DNA of 64,000 nt from JAAXHF01 sp963665955 (GCA_965231765.1 OZ246887.1:2604001-2668000), one strand, 5' to 3'. Counted from the first letter of the stretch, positions 1 through 9,293 are shown. Translations and numbers: made by a program. The notes: generated by a model not told the origin, from the sequence alone.

Positions 1-193
1 TCTGTTAGGCGAAACATTCACTTGTGCCGATATCATCCTCACCAGCTGTCTGACGTGGGCCGACTTCTATAAACAGCCCTTGGACGATATTCTTTTGGAC
101 TATACCGCACGCCAGACTGCTCGCCCAGCGTACCAAAGCGCGGCGGCTCTGAACTACAAAGACATGCAAGACACCCCGTTGCGTCCAGCGTAG
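1..193 (+). CDS. Glutathione S-transferase, C-terminal end (partial)
   Basis: The window opens inside a plus-strand frame that reads from base 2 to a TAG at 191-193, giving 63 residues. The segment TFTCADIILTSCLTWADFY matches the C-terminal all-alpha domain of glutathione S-transferases, where an F.xAD N-capping box precedes helix 6. The active-site thioredoxin-like half lies outside the window, so class and substrate cannot be judged. The next gene follows 55 bases downstream on the same strand, but nothing shows that the two are linked. The GST assignment rests on one motif and overall character. Confidence 0.7.
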   Translation, partial: LLGETFTCADIILTSCLTWADFYKQPLDDILLDYTARQTARPAYQSAAALNYKDMQDTPLRPA

Positions 194-248
194 TCTGCGC
201 TGGATGCCTGATTCTTTTTCTCAGCCCGAAGGCAAGAGGAAAAATTGT

Positions 249-1157
249 ATGTTCGTGTTCAAACCAGTGCTTATGCTTTCAGTCTGCCTGTTCGAATTAC
301 TCGTATCCGGCGCGGCTTTCGGCCAAAACCAGCGAGACCAATCATATGCGCAAACCATTGAAACCTGGCGCCAAGAGCGTGAAGCACGTCTGCGCTCAGA
401 AACGGGCTGGTTGACCATTGCCGGACTCCATTGGCTGCAAGAGGGAGGGAACCGGATCGGCACTGACCCAAGCAACGACATCGTCTTGACCGCAGACTCA
501 GCTCCAGCTCATGTCGGTCTCTTCACACTCGAGAAGAATACCGCAACTTTTCAAGCTGAACAGGGAGTAGAAATCTTTCAAAAAGGAAAAAAAGTTCAAA
601 CAGTGAGATTTGAGGCCAGCACAGCCTCGGATGCCCTCACTGTCGGCAGGCTCAGTATGTGGGTCCACAAAAGTGGAGAGCGTTTTGCTATTCGTCTGAG
701 AGACCCCGAGCATGCACTCCGGAAGACATTCAGCGGTTTAAGCTGGTTTCCCATCGATGCCGCCTACCGCGTCCAGGCCCGCTTTGAACCGTACGCCAGC
801 CCGAAGCCCGCCCCCATGCTCAATATCCTCGGAGATCTTGAACAATTTACCAGTCCAGGCCGTGTCGTATTTGAACTCCGAGGGGAAACCATCCACTTAG
901 AACCTGTTATCAGCGAAGAAAAAGATTTATTCTTTGTGTTTCGAGATGGGACAAGCGGGAAAGAGACCTATGCGGCAGCCCGTTTTTTGCACGCTGATAT
1001 GCCGCACAATGGGCAAAAAGGACAAATCGTGCTCGATTTTAACAAGGCATATAATCCACCTTGCGTATTTAATCCGTTTACGACCTGTCCTCTGCCGTCC
1101 GAAGACAATAGGCTCGGGCTTCGCATTGAAGCCGGAGAGTTGATGTATAGAAAATGA
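249..1157 (+). CDS. Exported DUF1684 family protein
   Basis: This 302-residue protein belongs to the DUF1684 family. Near the N-terminus are W..ER..RL and GWLTIAGLHWLQEGGNRIG followed by DPSNDIVL. Near the C-terminus is the hallmark YNPPCVFNPFTTCPLP..DNRL. The biochemical function of the family is unknown. The ATG at 249 is preferred over the in-frame ATG at 204 because it follows AGAGGA and begins a clean signal peptide (MFVFKPVLMLSVCLFELLV, cleavage near AFG-Q), so the protein is probably secreted or periplasmic. It ends facing the minus-strand hydrolase series, with a weak hairpin between them. Confidence 0.85.
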   Translation: MFVFKPVLMLSVCLFELLVSGAAFGQNQRDQSYAQTIETWRQEREARLRSETGWLTIAGLHWLQEGGNRIGTDPSNDIVLTADSAPAHVGLFTLEKNTATFQAEQGVEIFQKGKKVQTVRFEASTASDALTVGRLSMWVHKSGERFAIRLRDPEHALRKTFSGLSWFPIDAAYRVQARFEPYASPKPAPMLNILGDLEQFTSPGRVVFELRGETIHLEPVISEEKDLFFVFRDGTSGKETYAAARFLHADMPHNGQKGQIVLDFNKAYNPPCVFNPFTTCPLPSEDNRLGLRIEAGELMYRK

Positions 1158-1168
1158 TGCTGCACGGC

Positions 1169-1190
1169 GGGTCCTCAACACGAAGGACCC
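1169..1190. terminator. Weak hairpin between convergent genes
   Basis: A 7-bp stem (GGGTCCT/AGGACCC) with an 8-base loop lies between two genes that end facing each other. There is no clear U-run on either side, so termination is only inferred from position. Confidence 0.35.
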
Positions 1191-1209
1191 ACCACAGGCT
1201 TTGCCGGAT

Positions 1210-2328
1210 TTATTTGCCTACACCGTACAACTCAGCCGCATTACCCGCGACCATCTGGTATATCTCACCTTCAGGCACGCCCAAGAAATCTTTCATGATT
1301 TGTTCCTGGGAATACGGAAACGTGCCCTCAGTGTGAGGATAGTCCGATCCCCACAGCAACCGATCCACCCCGATCAGTTCTCGTGTCATAATACCAGCTC
1401 GGTCGTCTTCAAATGTGGCCCAGAACTGGCGCTTAAAATAAGAACTCGGGGCTTCGTCCACTTTGGGCTCCATCCAGTAATGATGATCTTCCCACCAGTG
1501 ATCCATACTCCGCAGCACTGAGGCGATCCAGCCAATACCGCCTTCGGCTAATACAAAGCGTAGCTTGGGATGGCGCTGGGGAATCGCGCCCCAGATAATA
1601 TCGGCCATGGTCCGTGCCATCGAGCAGATCTTGGTATCGACAAAAGCTTTGCCTGTGCCGAGACGGTCGGCCTTCATGTAAAACGGCTCATCCGTGCCAA
1701 CATGCATGGAAACCGGCAAACCAATATCTTGCAGCGTGGTCCACAGCTGTTCAAATTCCGGTTCTTGATATGAGCGTCCAGGCACCTCAGACGGAATGGC
1801 CAGAGAACATAGTCCTTTCTTGGCTGCGCGTTGAGCCTCTTCAACTGCCCAGGCAACCGGCCCCTTCATCGGCAGCAAACCAACACCTAACAGCCGATCA
1901 GGTGCAGTCGCACAGAACTCGCTCAGCCAGTCATTATACACCCGGTAACACTCCCGGACGTATTCGCCGTCTGGCGCAACACCCAGGAACAGTCCGACAC
2001 CAGGATAAATGACCTCGGCTCGCAGATGATCCATCTCTTGGTCTTTCAGTCGAGCCTGTGGATTATTGGCACCAGGTCGAGTCTCGGAATGCCGGCGACC
2101 TTTTGGCGATTTGATCTGTCCCGAGATCTTGTCTTCTATCGACACACCTTCAAGACCGACGGGCAACGGTGCCAGCCCGTCGATCAGGTAGTAGTCGGCA
2201 TCTGGCTGTGAATCGACGCGGGGAGCCCGATCACGAAAGCGTTTATCCATTCTGGTCGTCCACAAATCCGCTGGCTCGACGACATGGCCATCAGCCGAAA
2301 AATATCCACTCGTAGCAGTTGTTTCCAT
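1210..2328 (-). CDS. ACMSD-like metal-dependent amidohydrolase (paralogue 1)
   Basis: This 372-residue protein is of the amidohydrolase-2 (PF04909) type, a TIM-barrel hydrolase/decarboxylase family that includes ACMSD and gamma-resorcylate decarboxylase. Visible metal-site elements are D13-G-H15 at the end of strand 1 (replacing the usual HxH), H209 in LPVSMHVG, E262 in LAEGG and D329 in GSDYPH. The SDYPHTEGTFPYSQEQI block is shared with the next three paralogues. The ATG follows AGAGGAAAC. It is the last of a minus-strand series of related hydrolases and LLM oxidoreductases, which suggests degradation of related cyclic or aromatic substrates. The actual substrate cannot be read from sequence. 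Confidence 0.85.
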   Translation of the reverse strand: METTATSGYFSADGHVVEPADLWTTRMDKRFRDRAPRVDSQPDADYYLIDGLAPLPVGLEGVSIEDKISGQIKSPKGRRHSETRPGANNPQARLKDQEMDHLRAEVIYPGVGLFLGVAPDGEYVRECYRVYNDWLSEFCATAPDRLLGVGLLPMKGPVAWAVEEAQRAAKKGLCSLAIPSEVPGRSYQEPEFEQLWTTLQDIGLPVSMHVGTDEPFYMKADRLGTGKAFVDTKICSMARTMADIIWGAIPQRHPKLRFVLAEGGIGWIASVLRSMDHWWEDHHYWMEPKVDEAPSSYFKRQFWATFEDDRAGIMTRELIGVDRLLWGSDYPHTEGTFPYSQEQIMKDFLGVPEGEIYQMVAGNAAELYGVGK

Positions 2329-2438
2329 GTTTCCTCTCTCTTTTTTGATCTGTTCTTTTTCTCCTCGCCCCTTGGGGGAGAGAGGGTATCTTCGTATCGG
2401 GCAGCGCTCCTCACATTTACGGTATAATCTGTGAATCC

Positions 2439-3554
2439 CTACACATCCAGCCCATACAGCTGAGCCGCATTCCCCACCACCATCTGATACACCTCATTTT
2501 CCGGGACACCTGCAAAGTCCTTTTTGATTTGTTCTTGAGAATACGGGAAGGTGCCTTCTGTATGGGGGTAGTCTGAGCCCCACAAGAGCCGATCAACCCC
2601 GACCAGTTCACGGGTCAGAATCCCGGCCCGATCCTCTTCAAACGTGGCCCAGAACTGGCGTTTGAAATAGGTACTTGGTAACTCGTCGGTCTTGGGCTCC
2701 ATCCAGTGCTTGTGATCTGACCAGTAGTGATCCATCGTGCCCAGAATCGAAGCGATCCAGCCGATCCCACCTTCGGCCAGGACAAAACGCAGCTTAGGAT
2801 AGCGTTTGGCCACCGCTCCCCAGATCAGGCCAGCCATCGCCCGTTCCATGGAACAGATCTTCGTATCCACAAAAGCGACCCCCGTCCCCACCCGTTGCGT
2901 CTTGGTGTAGAAGGCTTCATCCATGCCAACGTGCAGAGAAACCGGCAGACCCAAGTCTTGCAGCGCAGCCCACAGTGGATCGTAGCGCTCGTCCTTATAC
3001 GGGCTTCCGAGGACCTCTGTCGGGATTCCAAGCGACCGGAGCCCGTTCTTGGCAGCTCGCTCAGCTTCCTCAATCGCCCACTCAATCGGCCCCTTCATCG
3101 GCAACAAACCAACGCCTAAGAGCCGATCCGGGGCTGCCCCACAAAATTCACTCAGCCAGTCGTTATACACCCGGAAACATTCGCGTCGATACTCAGAGTC
3201 AGGCGCCACACTAATAAACAGGCTAGCTCCTGGGTAAATGACCTCGGCCTGGACATGGTCCATATCTTGGTCGCGCAAGCGTGCCTGGGGATCATTGGCA
3301 CCCGGCCGGGTCTCAGCGTGGCGGCCAATAAATGTTTCGACCTTGCCCGCGAGCTTGTCCTCCATTGACACGCCTTCGAGACCAACGGGCAGCGGTTCTA
3401 AGCCGTCGATCATGTAATAGTCGCCCTCTGGGCGAGAGTCGACGTGTGGTGCCCGATCGCGAAAGCGTTTATCCATTCTAGTCGTCCACAAATCTCCTGG
3501 CTCGACCACATGCCCATCGGCTGAGACATAGCCACCTGTGATATTCGTTTCCAT
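2439..3554 (-). CDS. ACMSD-like metal-dependent amidohydrolase (paralogue 2)
   Basis: This 371-residue protein is a close paralogue of its downstream neighbour. They share the opening SADGHVVEP, the segments TRMDKRFRDRAP and ETRPGAN, and GSDYPHTEGTFPYSQ. The metal-site pattern is kept: D13-G-H15, the His of VSLHVG, the Glu of LAEGG and the Asp of GSDYPH. A strong GGAGAGAGG precedes the ATG. The 110-base gap to the next gene holds no promoter that can be recognised, so co-transcription with it is likely. Tandem duplication followed by divergence is the simplest origin. Substrate unknown. Confidence 0.85.
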   Translation of the reverse strand: METNITGGYVSADGHVVEPGDLWTTRMDKRFRDRAPHVDSRPEGDYYMIDGLEPLPVGLEGVSMEDKLAGKVETFIGRHAETRPGANDPQARLRDQDMDHVQAEVIYPGASLFISVAPDSEYRRECFRVYNDWLSEFCGAAPDRLLGVGLLPMKGPIEWAIEEAERAAKNGLRSLGIPTEVLGSPYKDERYDPLWAALQDLGLPVSLHVGMDEAFYTKTQRVGTGVAFVDTKICSMERAMAGLIWGAVAKRYPKLRFVLAEGGIGWIASILGTMDHYWSDHKHWMEPKTDELPSTYFKRQFWATFEEDRAGILTRELVGVDRLLWGSDYPHTEGTFPYSQEQIKKDFAGVPENEVYQMVVGNAAQLYGLDV

Positions 3555-3640
3555 ATATCCTCTCTCCTGCTTTACCTCTTCGTAGGGAGCATGGAATGCA
3601 CCCTACAAAAAAATCCTTATTGTGGCTAAACGCGAGTTGC

Positions 3641-4768
3641 TTATGCCTCCAGCCCATACAACCCAGCCGCATTGCCAACCACCATCTGATACACCTCACC
3701 TTCCGGCACCCCCAAAAAGTCTTTCGTAATTTGCTCCTGAGAGTACGGGAAAGTCCCCTCCGTGTGGGGGTAATCCGAGCCCCACATCAAGCGATCAACG
3801 CCGAGCAACTCCCGGGTCAGAATCCCGGCCCGGTCATCTTCAAATGTGGCCCAGAACTGGCGTTTGAAATAACTGCTCGGCAGCTCGTCGAGCTTGGGCT
3901 CCATCCACCGATAGTGATCTGTCCACCAGTGGTCCATCAGGCCCAGCAGGGAGGCAATCCAGCCGATACCGCCTTCGACAATCACAAACTTGAGCTTGGG
4001 ATAGCGTTGCGGAATCGCGCCCCAGATCAGACCGGCTAAGGCATTCATGGGTAGAGTGATCTTGGTGTTCACAATGCCCATACCCATGCCAATCCGTTCA
4101 AACTTGGTGGCAAACGGCTCACCCGTTGTGGTGCCAGAGTGAATCGAAACCGGCAGTCCGATGTCTTGCAGGGTTTCCCACAGCTGTGTGAACTCAGGGT
4201 CTCCATACGCTTGGTCGGCAAGATCAGCCGGTATTGATGCCGAACTCAGTCCTTTTTTCGCGATTCTATGCGCTTCCTCACACGCCCACTCGATGGGTCC
4301 TCTGAGTGGTAATAAACCAGCACCCAACAGGCGTCTCGGTGCAACCGCGCAGAACTCACTCAGCCAGTCGTTATACACCCGGAAACACTCACGTTGATAT
4401 GCGGCGTCAGTAATGGTCCAGAACTGGAGACCAAAAGCACCAGGGTACAAGACCTCAGCCCGCAGATGGTCAAGCGCTTGGTCAGCCAAACGTGCCTGCG
4501 GGTCCCAGGCACCAGGGCGTGTCTCGCTATGACGATGTCCCATAACGGTCTTAATCTCACCAGCGATCTTGTCTTCCATGGTGACGCCTTCAAGCCCAGC
4601 GGCAAAAGGCGCTAAGCCGTCAATCACATAGTAGTCAGCCTCTGGGCGTGATTCGACACGCGGTGCTCGCTCCCGAAAACGCTGATCCATGCGCGTCGTC
4701 CACAGGTCTGCTGGCTCGACGACATGGCCGTCGGCTGACACGTAGCTATTGATAATGTTTGTTGCCAT
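3641..4768 (-). CDS. ACMSD-like metal-dependent amidohydrolase (paralogue 3)
   Basis: The protein has 375 residues when started at the ATG at 4768, which sits behind AAGGAAGGA and aligns with the N-termini of the paralogues (SYVSADGHVVEPADL). The frame stays open upstream to 4942, but that extension has no family similarity and no ribosome site. D13-G-H15, the His of LPVSIHSG, the Glu of VIVEGG and the Asp of GSDYPH are present. It resembles the 6265-7392 paralogue more than the first two; both have FGLQF and SG.G in the central region. That suggests two subgroups within the array. Confidence 0.85.
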   Translation of the reverse strand: MATNIINSYVSADGHVVEPADLWTTRMDQRFRERAPRVESRPEADYYVIDGLAPFAAGLEGVTMEDKIAGEIKTVMGHRHSETRPGAWDPQARLADQALDHLRAEVLYPGAFGLQFWTITDAAYQRECFRVYNDWLSEFCAVAPRRLLGAGLLPLRGPIEWACEEAHRIAKKGLSSASIPADLADQAYGDPEFTQLWETLQDIGLPVSIHSGTTTGEPFATKFERIGMGMGIVNTKITLPMNALAGLIWGAIPQRYPKLKFVIVEGGIGWIASLLGLMDHWWTDHYRWMEPKLDELPSSYFKRQFWATFEDDRAGILTRELLGVDRLMWGSDYPHTEGTFPYSQEQITKDFLGVPEGEVYQMVVGNAAGLYGLEA

Positions 4769-5113
4769 ACCGAATCCTTCCTTTTTCATCGACAAGTCCC
4801 GAACTGGGAACAACCTTACCTGGTGGGCTATGGCTCCATCAAGTCCTGACAAAACTTGAATGGAGGATAGGAGTAAGCAAATGACATTCTGCGCTCCCTT
4901 TACAGTGTGATGAAAAAGAGGTTCGTCGTATGCGTGACCCACGGCATGCTTCTAAACTGTCACGTCTTGAAGCTGCCTGAGCGGCATTAGGCCAGCGGTG
5001 AGTTGTTGGAGTGAAGTCTGCGGCGTGAAGAGGGGAGCGAGTGCTCATTCCCAATTTGAGTACTCATTGCGACACCCTCTCCCTGAGGGAGAGAGAATTA
5101 AGAGCAGCGGTGT
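4769..5113. other. 345-base intergenic region without a supported gene
   Basis: Only short unconvincing frames occur here. The region is the upstream sequence of the 3641-4768 hydrolase and ends with a palindrome of the CCCTCTCCCTGAGGGAGAG type (5074-5095). No promoter with good -35 and -10 boxes was recognised. Confidence 0.5.
5074..5095. repeat. REP-like palindrome (CCCTCTCCCT family)
   Basis: An inverted repeat of the form ACCCTCTCCCT-GAGGGAGAG lies just downstream of the 5114-6184 gene, preceded by TGCGAC. A near copy, also preceded by TGCGAC, occurs at 6229-6250, and another occurs at 57143-57165. This makes it a dispersed intergenic palindrome rather than a gene-specific terminator. 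Confidence 0.7.
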
Positions 5114-6184
5114 TTACTGCAAATGTGGCATCACATACTTCGCAAAGCGCTCGATCGAGCCCTTCACCTTTTCGTGTGGGATATTATAAACTTGCTGCAT
5201 GAGTAACACACTGTCTGCCCCGGCTGCTTTAAGGAGCTTCAGCTTACGGATGCATTCTTCTGGATCGCCGACGACGATGAGGTCGTGATCGACCAGATAA
5301 TCATACGTAATCGTGTCCATATCAATGCCAAAGATCTGCTTCAGGTACTCATAATCGCCACCGGCCTTTTTGGCTAAGGGAGCAACGTTTTCAATCGAAC
5401 GCCGAGTTGCCCAGATCATGGCTTCTTCGGCAGTCGCCTTGGCTTCTTCTTTACTTTCCCCGCAGTAGGCCATGGCAAAAACGGCAGTTTGTTCATTCAC
5501 AAATGCACCAACGGGCTCGGCTTCTTGAATACTTTTACGATAGCGCACAATCCGGTTGGCCACCTCTTCTGGTTCAACCAACAGGGTGAATGACAACAGT
5601 CCTAAACCTTTACGTCCGGCCATTTCGTGGCCTTCGGCGCTAGTGGTTGCCATCCACAGCGGCGGATGCGGTTTTTGGCGGGGTTTGGGAACGACCGGAC
5701 GGGGTGGGATTTTGAAATACTCGCCTTCCCATGAAAAGGTTTCATTGGTCCAGATCTTGGGCAGCATGTGCAAAGCTTCGTCCCAGCGGGCGCGTGTTTC
5801 GCTGGGGGGAATACCAAAACCACCCATCTCAATCTCGGTTGTCGAGCGACCGGTACCCACTTCCATGCGGCCATTGCTCAATAGGTCGAGCACGGCGATA
5901 CGCTCGGCAACCCGAATCGGATGATTATACGGAAAGGGCAACAACACCACACCGTGACCAATACGAATATTTTTGGTCCGCTGGCTGACCGCACCGTACA
6001 GCACTTCTGGTGCCGAACAGTGTGAGAACTCCTCGAAAAAGTGGTGCTCAACCGTCCAGAATGAGTCGTAGCCAATTTCATCAGCCAGTTGGACCTGATC
6101 CAGGACCTGCTGGTAGGTGTCAAACTCTGCATCTTCGGTCCATGGTTTAGGAACCTGGATTTCATAAAACATGCCGAACTTCAT
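5114..6184 (-). CDS. LLM class flavin-dependent oxidoreductase
   Basis: This 356-residue luciferase-like monooxygenase (PF00296 fold, TIM barrel) would use FMNH2 or F420 to oxygenate or reduce an organic substrate. Diagnostic segments are MKFGMFYEIQ at the N-terminus, the WTVEHHF active-site region, RIGHGVVLLP, the LSNGRMEVGTGRS cofactor/phosphate loop, and HPPLWMATTS. The C-terminal IVVGDPEECIRKL is also typical of the bacterial luciferase-like family. It lies between two ACMSD-like hydrolases in the same direction, so oxidation followed by hydrolysis in one pathway is a reasonable inference. FMN and F420 use cannot be separated from sequence alone. Confidence 0.85.
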   Translation of the reverse strand: MKFGMFYEIQVPKPWTEDAEFDTYQQVLDQVQLADEIGYDSFWTVEHHFFEEFSHCSAPEVLYGAVSQRTKNIRIGHGVVLLPFPYNHPIRVAERIAVLDLLSNGRMEVGTGRSTTEIEMGGFGIPPSETRARWDEALHMLPKIWTNETFSWEGEYFKIPPRPVVPKPRQKPHPPLWMATTSAEGHEMAGRKGLGLLSFTLLVEPEEVANRIVRYRKSIQEAEPVGAFVNEQTAVFAMAYCGESKEEAKATAEEAMIWATRRSIENVAPLAKKAGGDYEYLKQIFGIDMDTITYDYLVDHDLIVVGDPEECIRKLKLLKAAGADSVLLMQQVYNIPHEKVKGSIERFAKYVMPHLQ

Positions 6185-6228
6185 TCAATCGCCCTTTCGT
6201 TCTTTCCCTCTGACTCCTGACTGCGACA

Positions 6229-6250
6229 CCCTCTCCCTACAGGGAGAGGG
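6229..6250. repeat. REP-like palindrome (CCCTCTCCCT family)
   Basis: A perfect 10-bp inverted repeat, CCCTCTCCCT-AC-AGGGAGAGGG, sits between the stop of the 6265-7392 gene and the start of the LLM gene. It is a member of the same family as the copies at 5074 and 57143. Confidence 0.75.
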
Positions 6251-6264
6251 AAGAGGAAAGGCAG

Positions 6265-7392
6265 CTACCCCGCAAGCCCGTAGAGCTTGGCGGCGTTACT
6301 GTGCACCATCATATGCACCTCGCCTTCTGGCACGCCCATAAAGTCGCGCATGATTTGCTCTTGTGAGTAGGGGAAAGTGCCTTCAGTGTGCGGATAATCC
6401 GAGCCCCACATCAAGCGATCAACGCCGACTAACTCGCGAGTCAAAATTCCCGCCCGGTCATCTTCAAATGTGGCCCAGAATTGACGCTTGAAATACGTGC
6501 TAGGAGGTTCATCAAGCTTGGGCTCCATCCAACGATGATGATCATGCCACCAGTGATCCATGAAACCGAGCAGCGACGCGACCCAGCCAACGCCACCTTC
6601 GACAATCACAAACTTGAGTTTGGGATAACGTTGCGGGACAGCACCCCAAATGAGGTCAGCCATCGCTCGCATCGGCTGAAAGACTTTGTTGTCGGTTACA
6701 CCCATACCCATACCAACGCGATCAATCTTGGCAAAAATGGACTCTTCCGTTCCAGTCCCGGAGTGCGTCGCGACAGGAACGCCTATGTCTTGGAGTGTTT
6801 CCCACATGGGATTATATTCTGACTGGGCATACGAGCGCTCGACCTCAGCTGGAATGAGGACCGAACTGATGCCTTTCAGTTTGGCTACCCGCTGGGCTTC
6901 TTCCAGCGTCCATTCGATCGGTCCCCGCATCGGCAGTAAAGCCGAGCCGAGCAGTCGATGAGGGGCAGCTGAGCAAAACTCACTCAGCCAGTCGTTATAC
7001 ACTTTAATGGCGGCGCGCTGGTATTCCGCGTCATGAATATGAAAAAATTGAAGACCGAAGCCACCCGGATAAATCACTTCAGCCCGTACATGGTCGCGCT
7101 CTTGATCAGCCAAGCGTGGCTGTGGGTCCCATGCCCCAGGTCGGGTCTCAGCGTGACGGCGGCCCTTGGGGGTGGTCACTTGGCCTTGGATTTTTTCCTC
7201 AATCGTCACCCCCTCAAGTCCGACTGGAAACTCCGCTACTCCCTCAATAACATAGTAATCGGCATCTTCGCGTGACTCGACACGTGGTGCTCGGTCGCGA
7301 AACTTGTGGTCCATCCGCGTTGTCCATAAGTCTGCCGGTTCAACCACATGGCCGTCAGCAGAAACATAGCCACTTGTGATATTGTTCTCCAT
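6265..7392 (-). CDS. ACMSD-like metal-dependent amidohydrolase (paralogue 4)
   Basis: This 375-residue paralogue has the same opening (TSGYVSADGHVVEPADLW) and the same GSDYPHTEGTFPYSQEQI block. Metal-site residues D13, H15, the His of VATHSG, the Glu of VIVEGG and the Asp of GSDYPH are kept. The ATG follows AGGGAGGG. It is closest to paralogue 3. The next upstream gene is a deacylase-like hydrolase whose predicted terminator (7463-7501) separates the two, so this gene probably has its own promoter in the short intergenic stretch. Confidence 0.85.
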   Translation of the reverse strand: MENNITSGYVSADGHVVEPADLWTTRMDHKFRDRAPRVESREDADYYVIEGVAEFPVGLEGVTIEEKIQGQVTTPKGRRHAETRPGAWDPQPRLADQERDHVRAEVIYPGGFGLQFFHIHDAEYQRAAIKVYNDWLSEFCSAAPHRLLGSALLPMRGPIEWTLEEAQRVAKLKGISSVLIPAEVERSYAQSEYNPMWETLQDIGVPVATHSGTGTEESIFAKIDRVGMGMGVTDNKVFQPMRAMADLIWGAVPQRYPKLKFVIVEGGVGWVASLLGFMDHWWHDHHRWMEPKLDEPPSTYFKRQFWATFEDDRAGILTRELVGVDRLMWGSDYPHTEGTFPYSQEQIMRDFMGVPEGEVHMMVHSNAAKLYGLAG

Positions 7393-7462
7393 TGTCTGTC
7401 CCTCCCTATTGAATGCGTTCGGAATTGACCCTCAGCATCTTGCACCAGAGAAGCCAAAAAAG

Positions 7463-7501
7463 AAACGGGGAACCAGAGAGTGATTCTCCGATTCCCCGTT
7501 T
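7463..7501 (-). terminator. Rho-independent terminator of the 7535-9277 gene
   Basis: On the minus strand a perfect 10-bp stem (AAACGGGGAA paired with TTCCCCGTTT) is followed by CTTTTTTGG, a U-rich tail. It lies about 35 bases past the stop codon. Confidence 0.8.
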
Positions 7502-7534
7502 TCTATGCGAGGTTAGTGGTTAGTAGTGTCAGAT

Positions 7535-9277
7535 CTAGCGTGCCGCACCATTGCGGAGCAGAGTCCCCGGGGTGGCACCTGAGCACTGGCCATCATTGAA
7601 GGTCACTTCACCATTGACCATGATGTGTCTGTAGCCTTCGGCCTTCTGGACACGCCGCCACTCGTTGGCTGGCAGGTCGTGCACGATCTCACTCGGCAGG
7701 GATTTGACGGTGTTGGGGTCGTAGACCACGATATCAGCCGCCAGGCCTTGGCGCAGAGTGCCACGATCCTTGAAGCCTGCCGCCCACGACGTCAGACCGC
7801 TGAGGCGGAAATGAGCCTCTTCCAGGCTCAGGACACCTTGCTCGCGCACCAGCCAGGACAACACCTCCGTCGGAAAGATTCCGGGGGTGATGAACTTCAC
7901 GTGCGCGCCACCATCTGACACGCCCGGCATGGTGTACGGCGAGTCCATCAGTTCTCTGTAGCCTCCGATATCGCCGTTGGCGATTGGGCCAGCCCACTCG
8001 GTCCGCAGATCGTCAGCCACGGAGAGATCCAGCATCGCATCGATGACATGCTTGCCTTCCTTCTCAGCAATCTGCTCGACCGACAGACCCTCGTATTGCA
8101 GCTTGAGGTCACGGTTGTGCACTTTGCGAGCGATGAACTTGGGGAACTCACCGAAAACGATATTCAGGGTATCCATGCCGCCGCCGTTGTAGTCTTCACG
8201 CATTTCGGAGCGGAGTTCGGGCTTCGACAGTTTGGCTTTGCGCTCTTCGACCGTGCCGAGCGTGGCTTCCTTCCAGGCTGGAATGCTGTCAAACAGGTTC
8301 CAGTCTTCCAGCGTCATCCGGATCGGTGCCCGGACGGTGGCTGCCTGCCCGAATACCCGTGCCCCGCGTTCATTGGCTGCGTTGACCCAATCGAGCTGGG
8401 CCTTATGCGACTCGGGATGCTTGTCGCTGATCAGAATCGCGTTGTACAGCAGCGGACGACCAGCTGTCTTCGTCATCTTTTCCAGGAATTTAAAGTCGTC
8501 CTCAATGCCGAAGGTGTGTTCAGTCGCCCCCGACTGCGTAAACTGGATGCAGCCATCACCGACCTCACTCATCGCTTTGGCCATGTCGTGATAGAACTCA
8601 TCCGGCAGAATGTCAGTGATCATCGGCGTGCCATCATAGTCCCGCTGCACCGACACCCGGCCCTCAGGCACCAAGCGCTGGGCTGACCAGCCGGCCGCAC
8701 CGGCTTTCACTGCTTCCTTGTAATGGCCAACGATGGTGTCCATCTCTTTTTTATTTGGGAAGCGCTTCTTGGCCTCATCAAAGCCACCCATCACATAGGC
8801 GACGGCCGGCGAAATCGGAAAGAGATGGGAGACGTTGACACCCAGCGGCATATGCGAGACCCGGTCCATATATTGCGGGAAGGTTTCCCAGTCAACCTTC
8901 ATGGAAACGCGCATGGGTTCCAGAGGGATAGCTTCGGTGCGGGACAGGGCGAGCATAGCCCGGTCAGCATCTTGCGGACGCAACGGAGCAAAACCAAAGC
9001 CGCAGTTGCCGATGGTGAGCGAGGTCACACCGTGCCAGCTTGAAATGCTCAGATACGGGTCCCAGTGGAGCTGGGCATCGTAGTGGGTATGCAGATCAAC
9101 AAACCCTGGGGCGACAACGAGCCCGTTGGCATCAATTACCTTCTTGCCATCGTTGCTCTTAAGCTTCCCGATCTCAGCGATCTTACCGTCCTTGATGCCG
9201 ATATCGCCCACGTAACGTGGAACCTTCGTTCCATCAACAATTGTTCCACCTTTCACAATGGTATCAAACTGTGGCAT
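7535..9277 (-). CDS. N-acyl-D-amino-acid deacylase-like amidohydrolase (copy A)
   Basis: This 580-residue amidohydrolase-superfamily protein is of the D-aminoacylase / dihydroorotase-like type. The N-terminal beta-sandwich (FDTIVKGGTIVDGT) leads into the barrel with H63-x-H65-x-D67 (DLHTHYDAQ), W81-HGVTS, and N91-C92-G, where Cys is the zinc ligand typical of D-aminoacylases. The C-terminal PGVSDGGAHVKF carries the catalytic Asp region. Family members remove N-acyl groups from D-amino acids or open cyclic amides; the substrate here is unknown. The AAGGAGGGTAGCT leader is identical to that of the neighbour 9524-11266, with which it shares long identical blocks, so the two are a recent tandem duplication. 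Confidence 0.85.
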   Translation of the reverse strand: MPQFDTIVKGGTIVDGTKVPRYVGDIGIKDGKIAEIGKLKSNDGKKVIDANGLVVAPGFVDLHTHYDAQLHWDPYLSISSWHGVTSLTIGNCGFGFAPLRPQDADRAMLALSRTEAIPLEPMRVSMKVDWETFPQYMDRVSHMPLGVNVSHLFPISPAVAYVMGGFDEAKKRFPNKKEMDTIVGHYKEAVKAGAAGWSAQRLVPEGRVSVQRDYDGTPMITDILPDEFYHDMAKAMSEVGDGCIQFTQSGATEHTFGIEDDFKFLEKMTKTAGRPLLYNAILISDKHPESHKAQLDWVNAANERGARVFGQAATVRAPIRMTLEDWNLFDSIPAWKEATLGTVEERKAKLSKPELRSEMREDYNGGGMDTLNIVFGEFPKFIARKVHNRDLKLQYEGLSVEQIAEKEGKHVIDAMLDLSVADDLRTEWAGPIANGDIGGYRELMDSPYTMPGVSDGGAHVKFITPGIFPTEVLSWLVREQGVLSLEEAHFRLSGLTSWAAGFKDRGTLRQGLAADIVVYDPNTVKSLPSEIVHDLPANEWRRVQKAEGYRHIMVNGEVTFNDGQCSGATPGTLLRNGAAR

Positions 9278-9293
9278 AGCTACCCTCCTTTTT

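Noticed and set aside
4769..4942. Extended N-terminus for the third ACMSD-like paralogue
   Set aside because: No similarity to paralogues upstream of 4768, and the ribosome site is directly before 4768.
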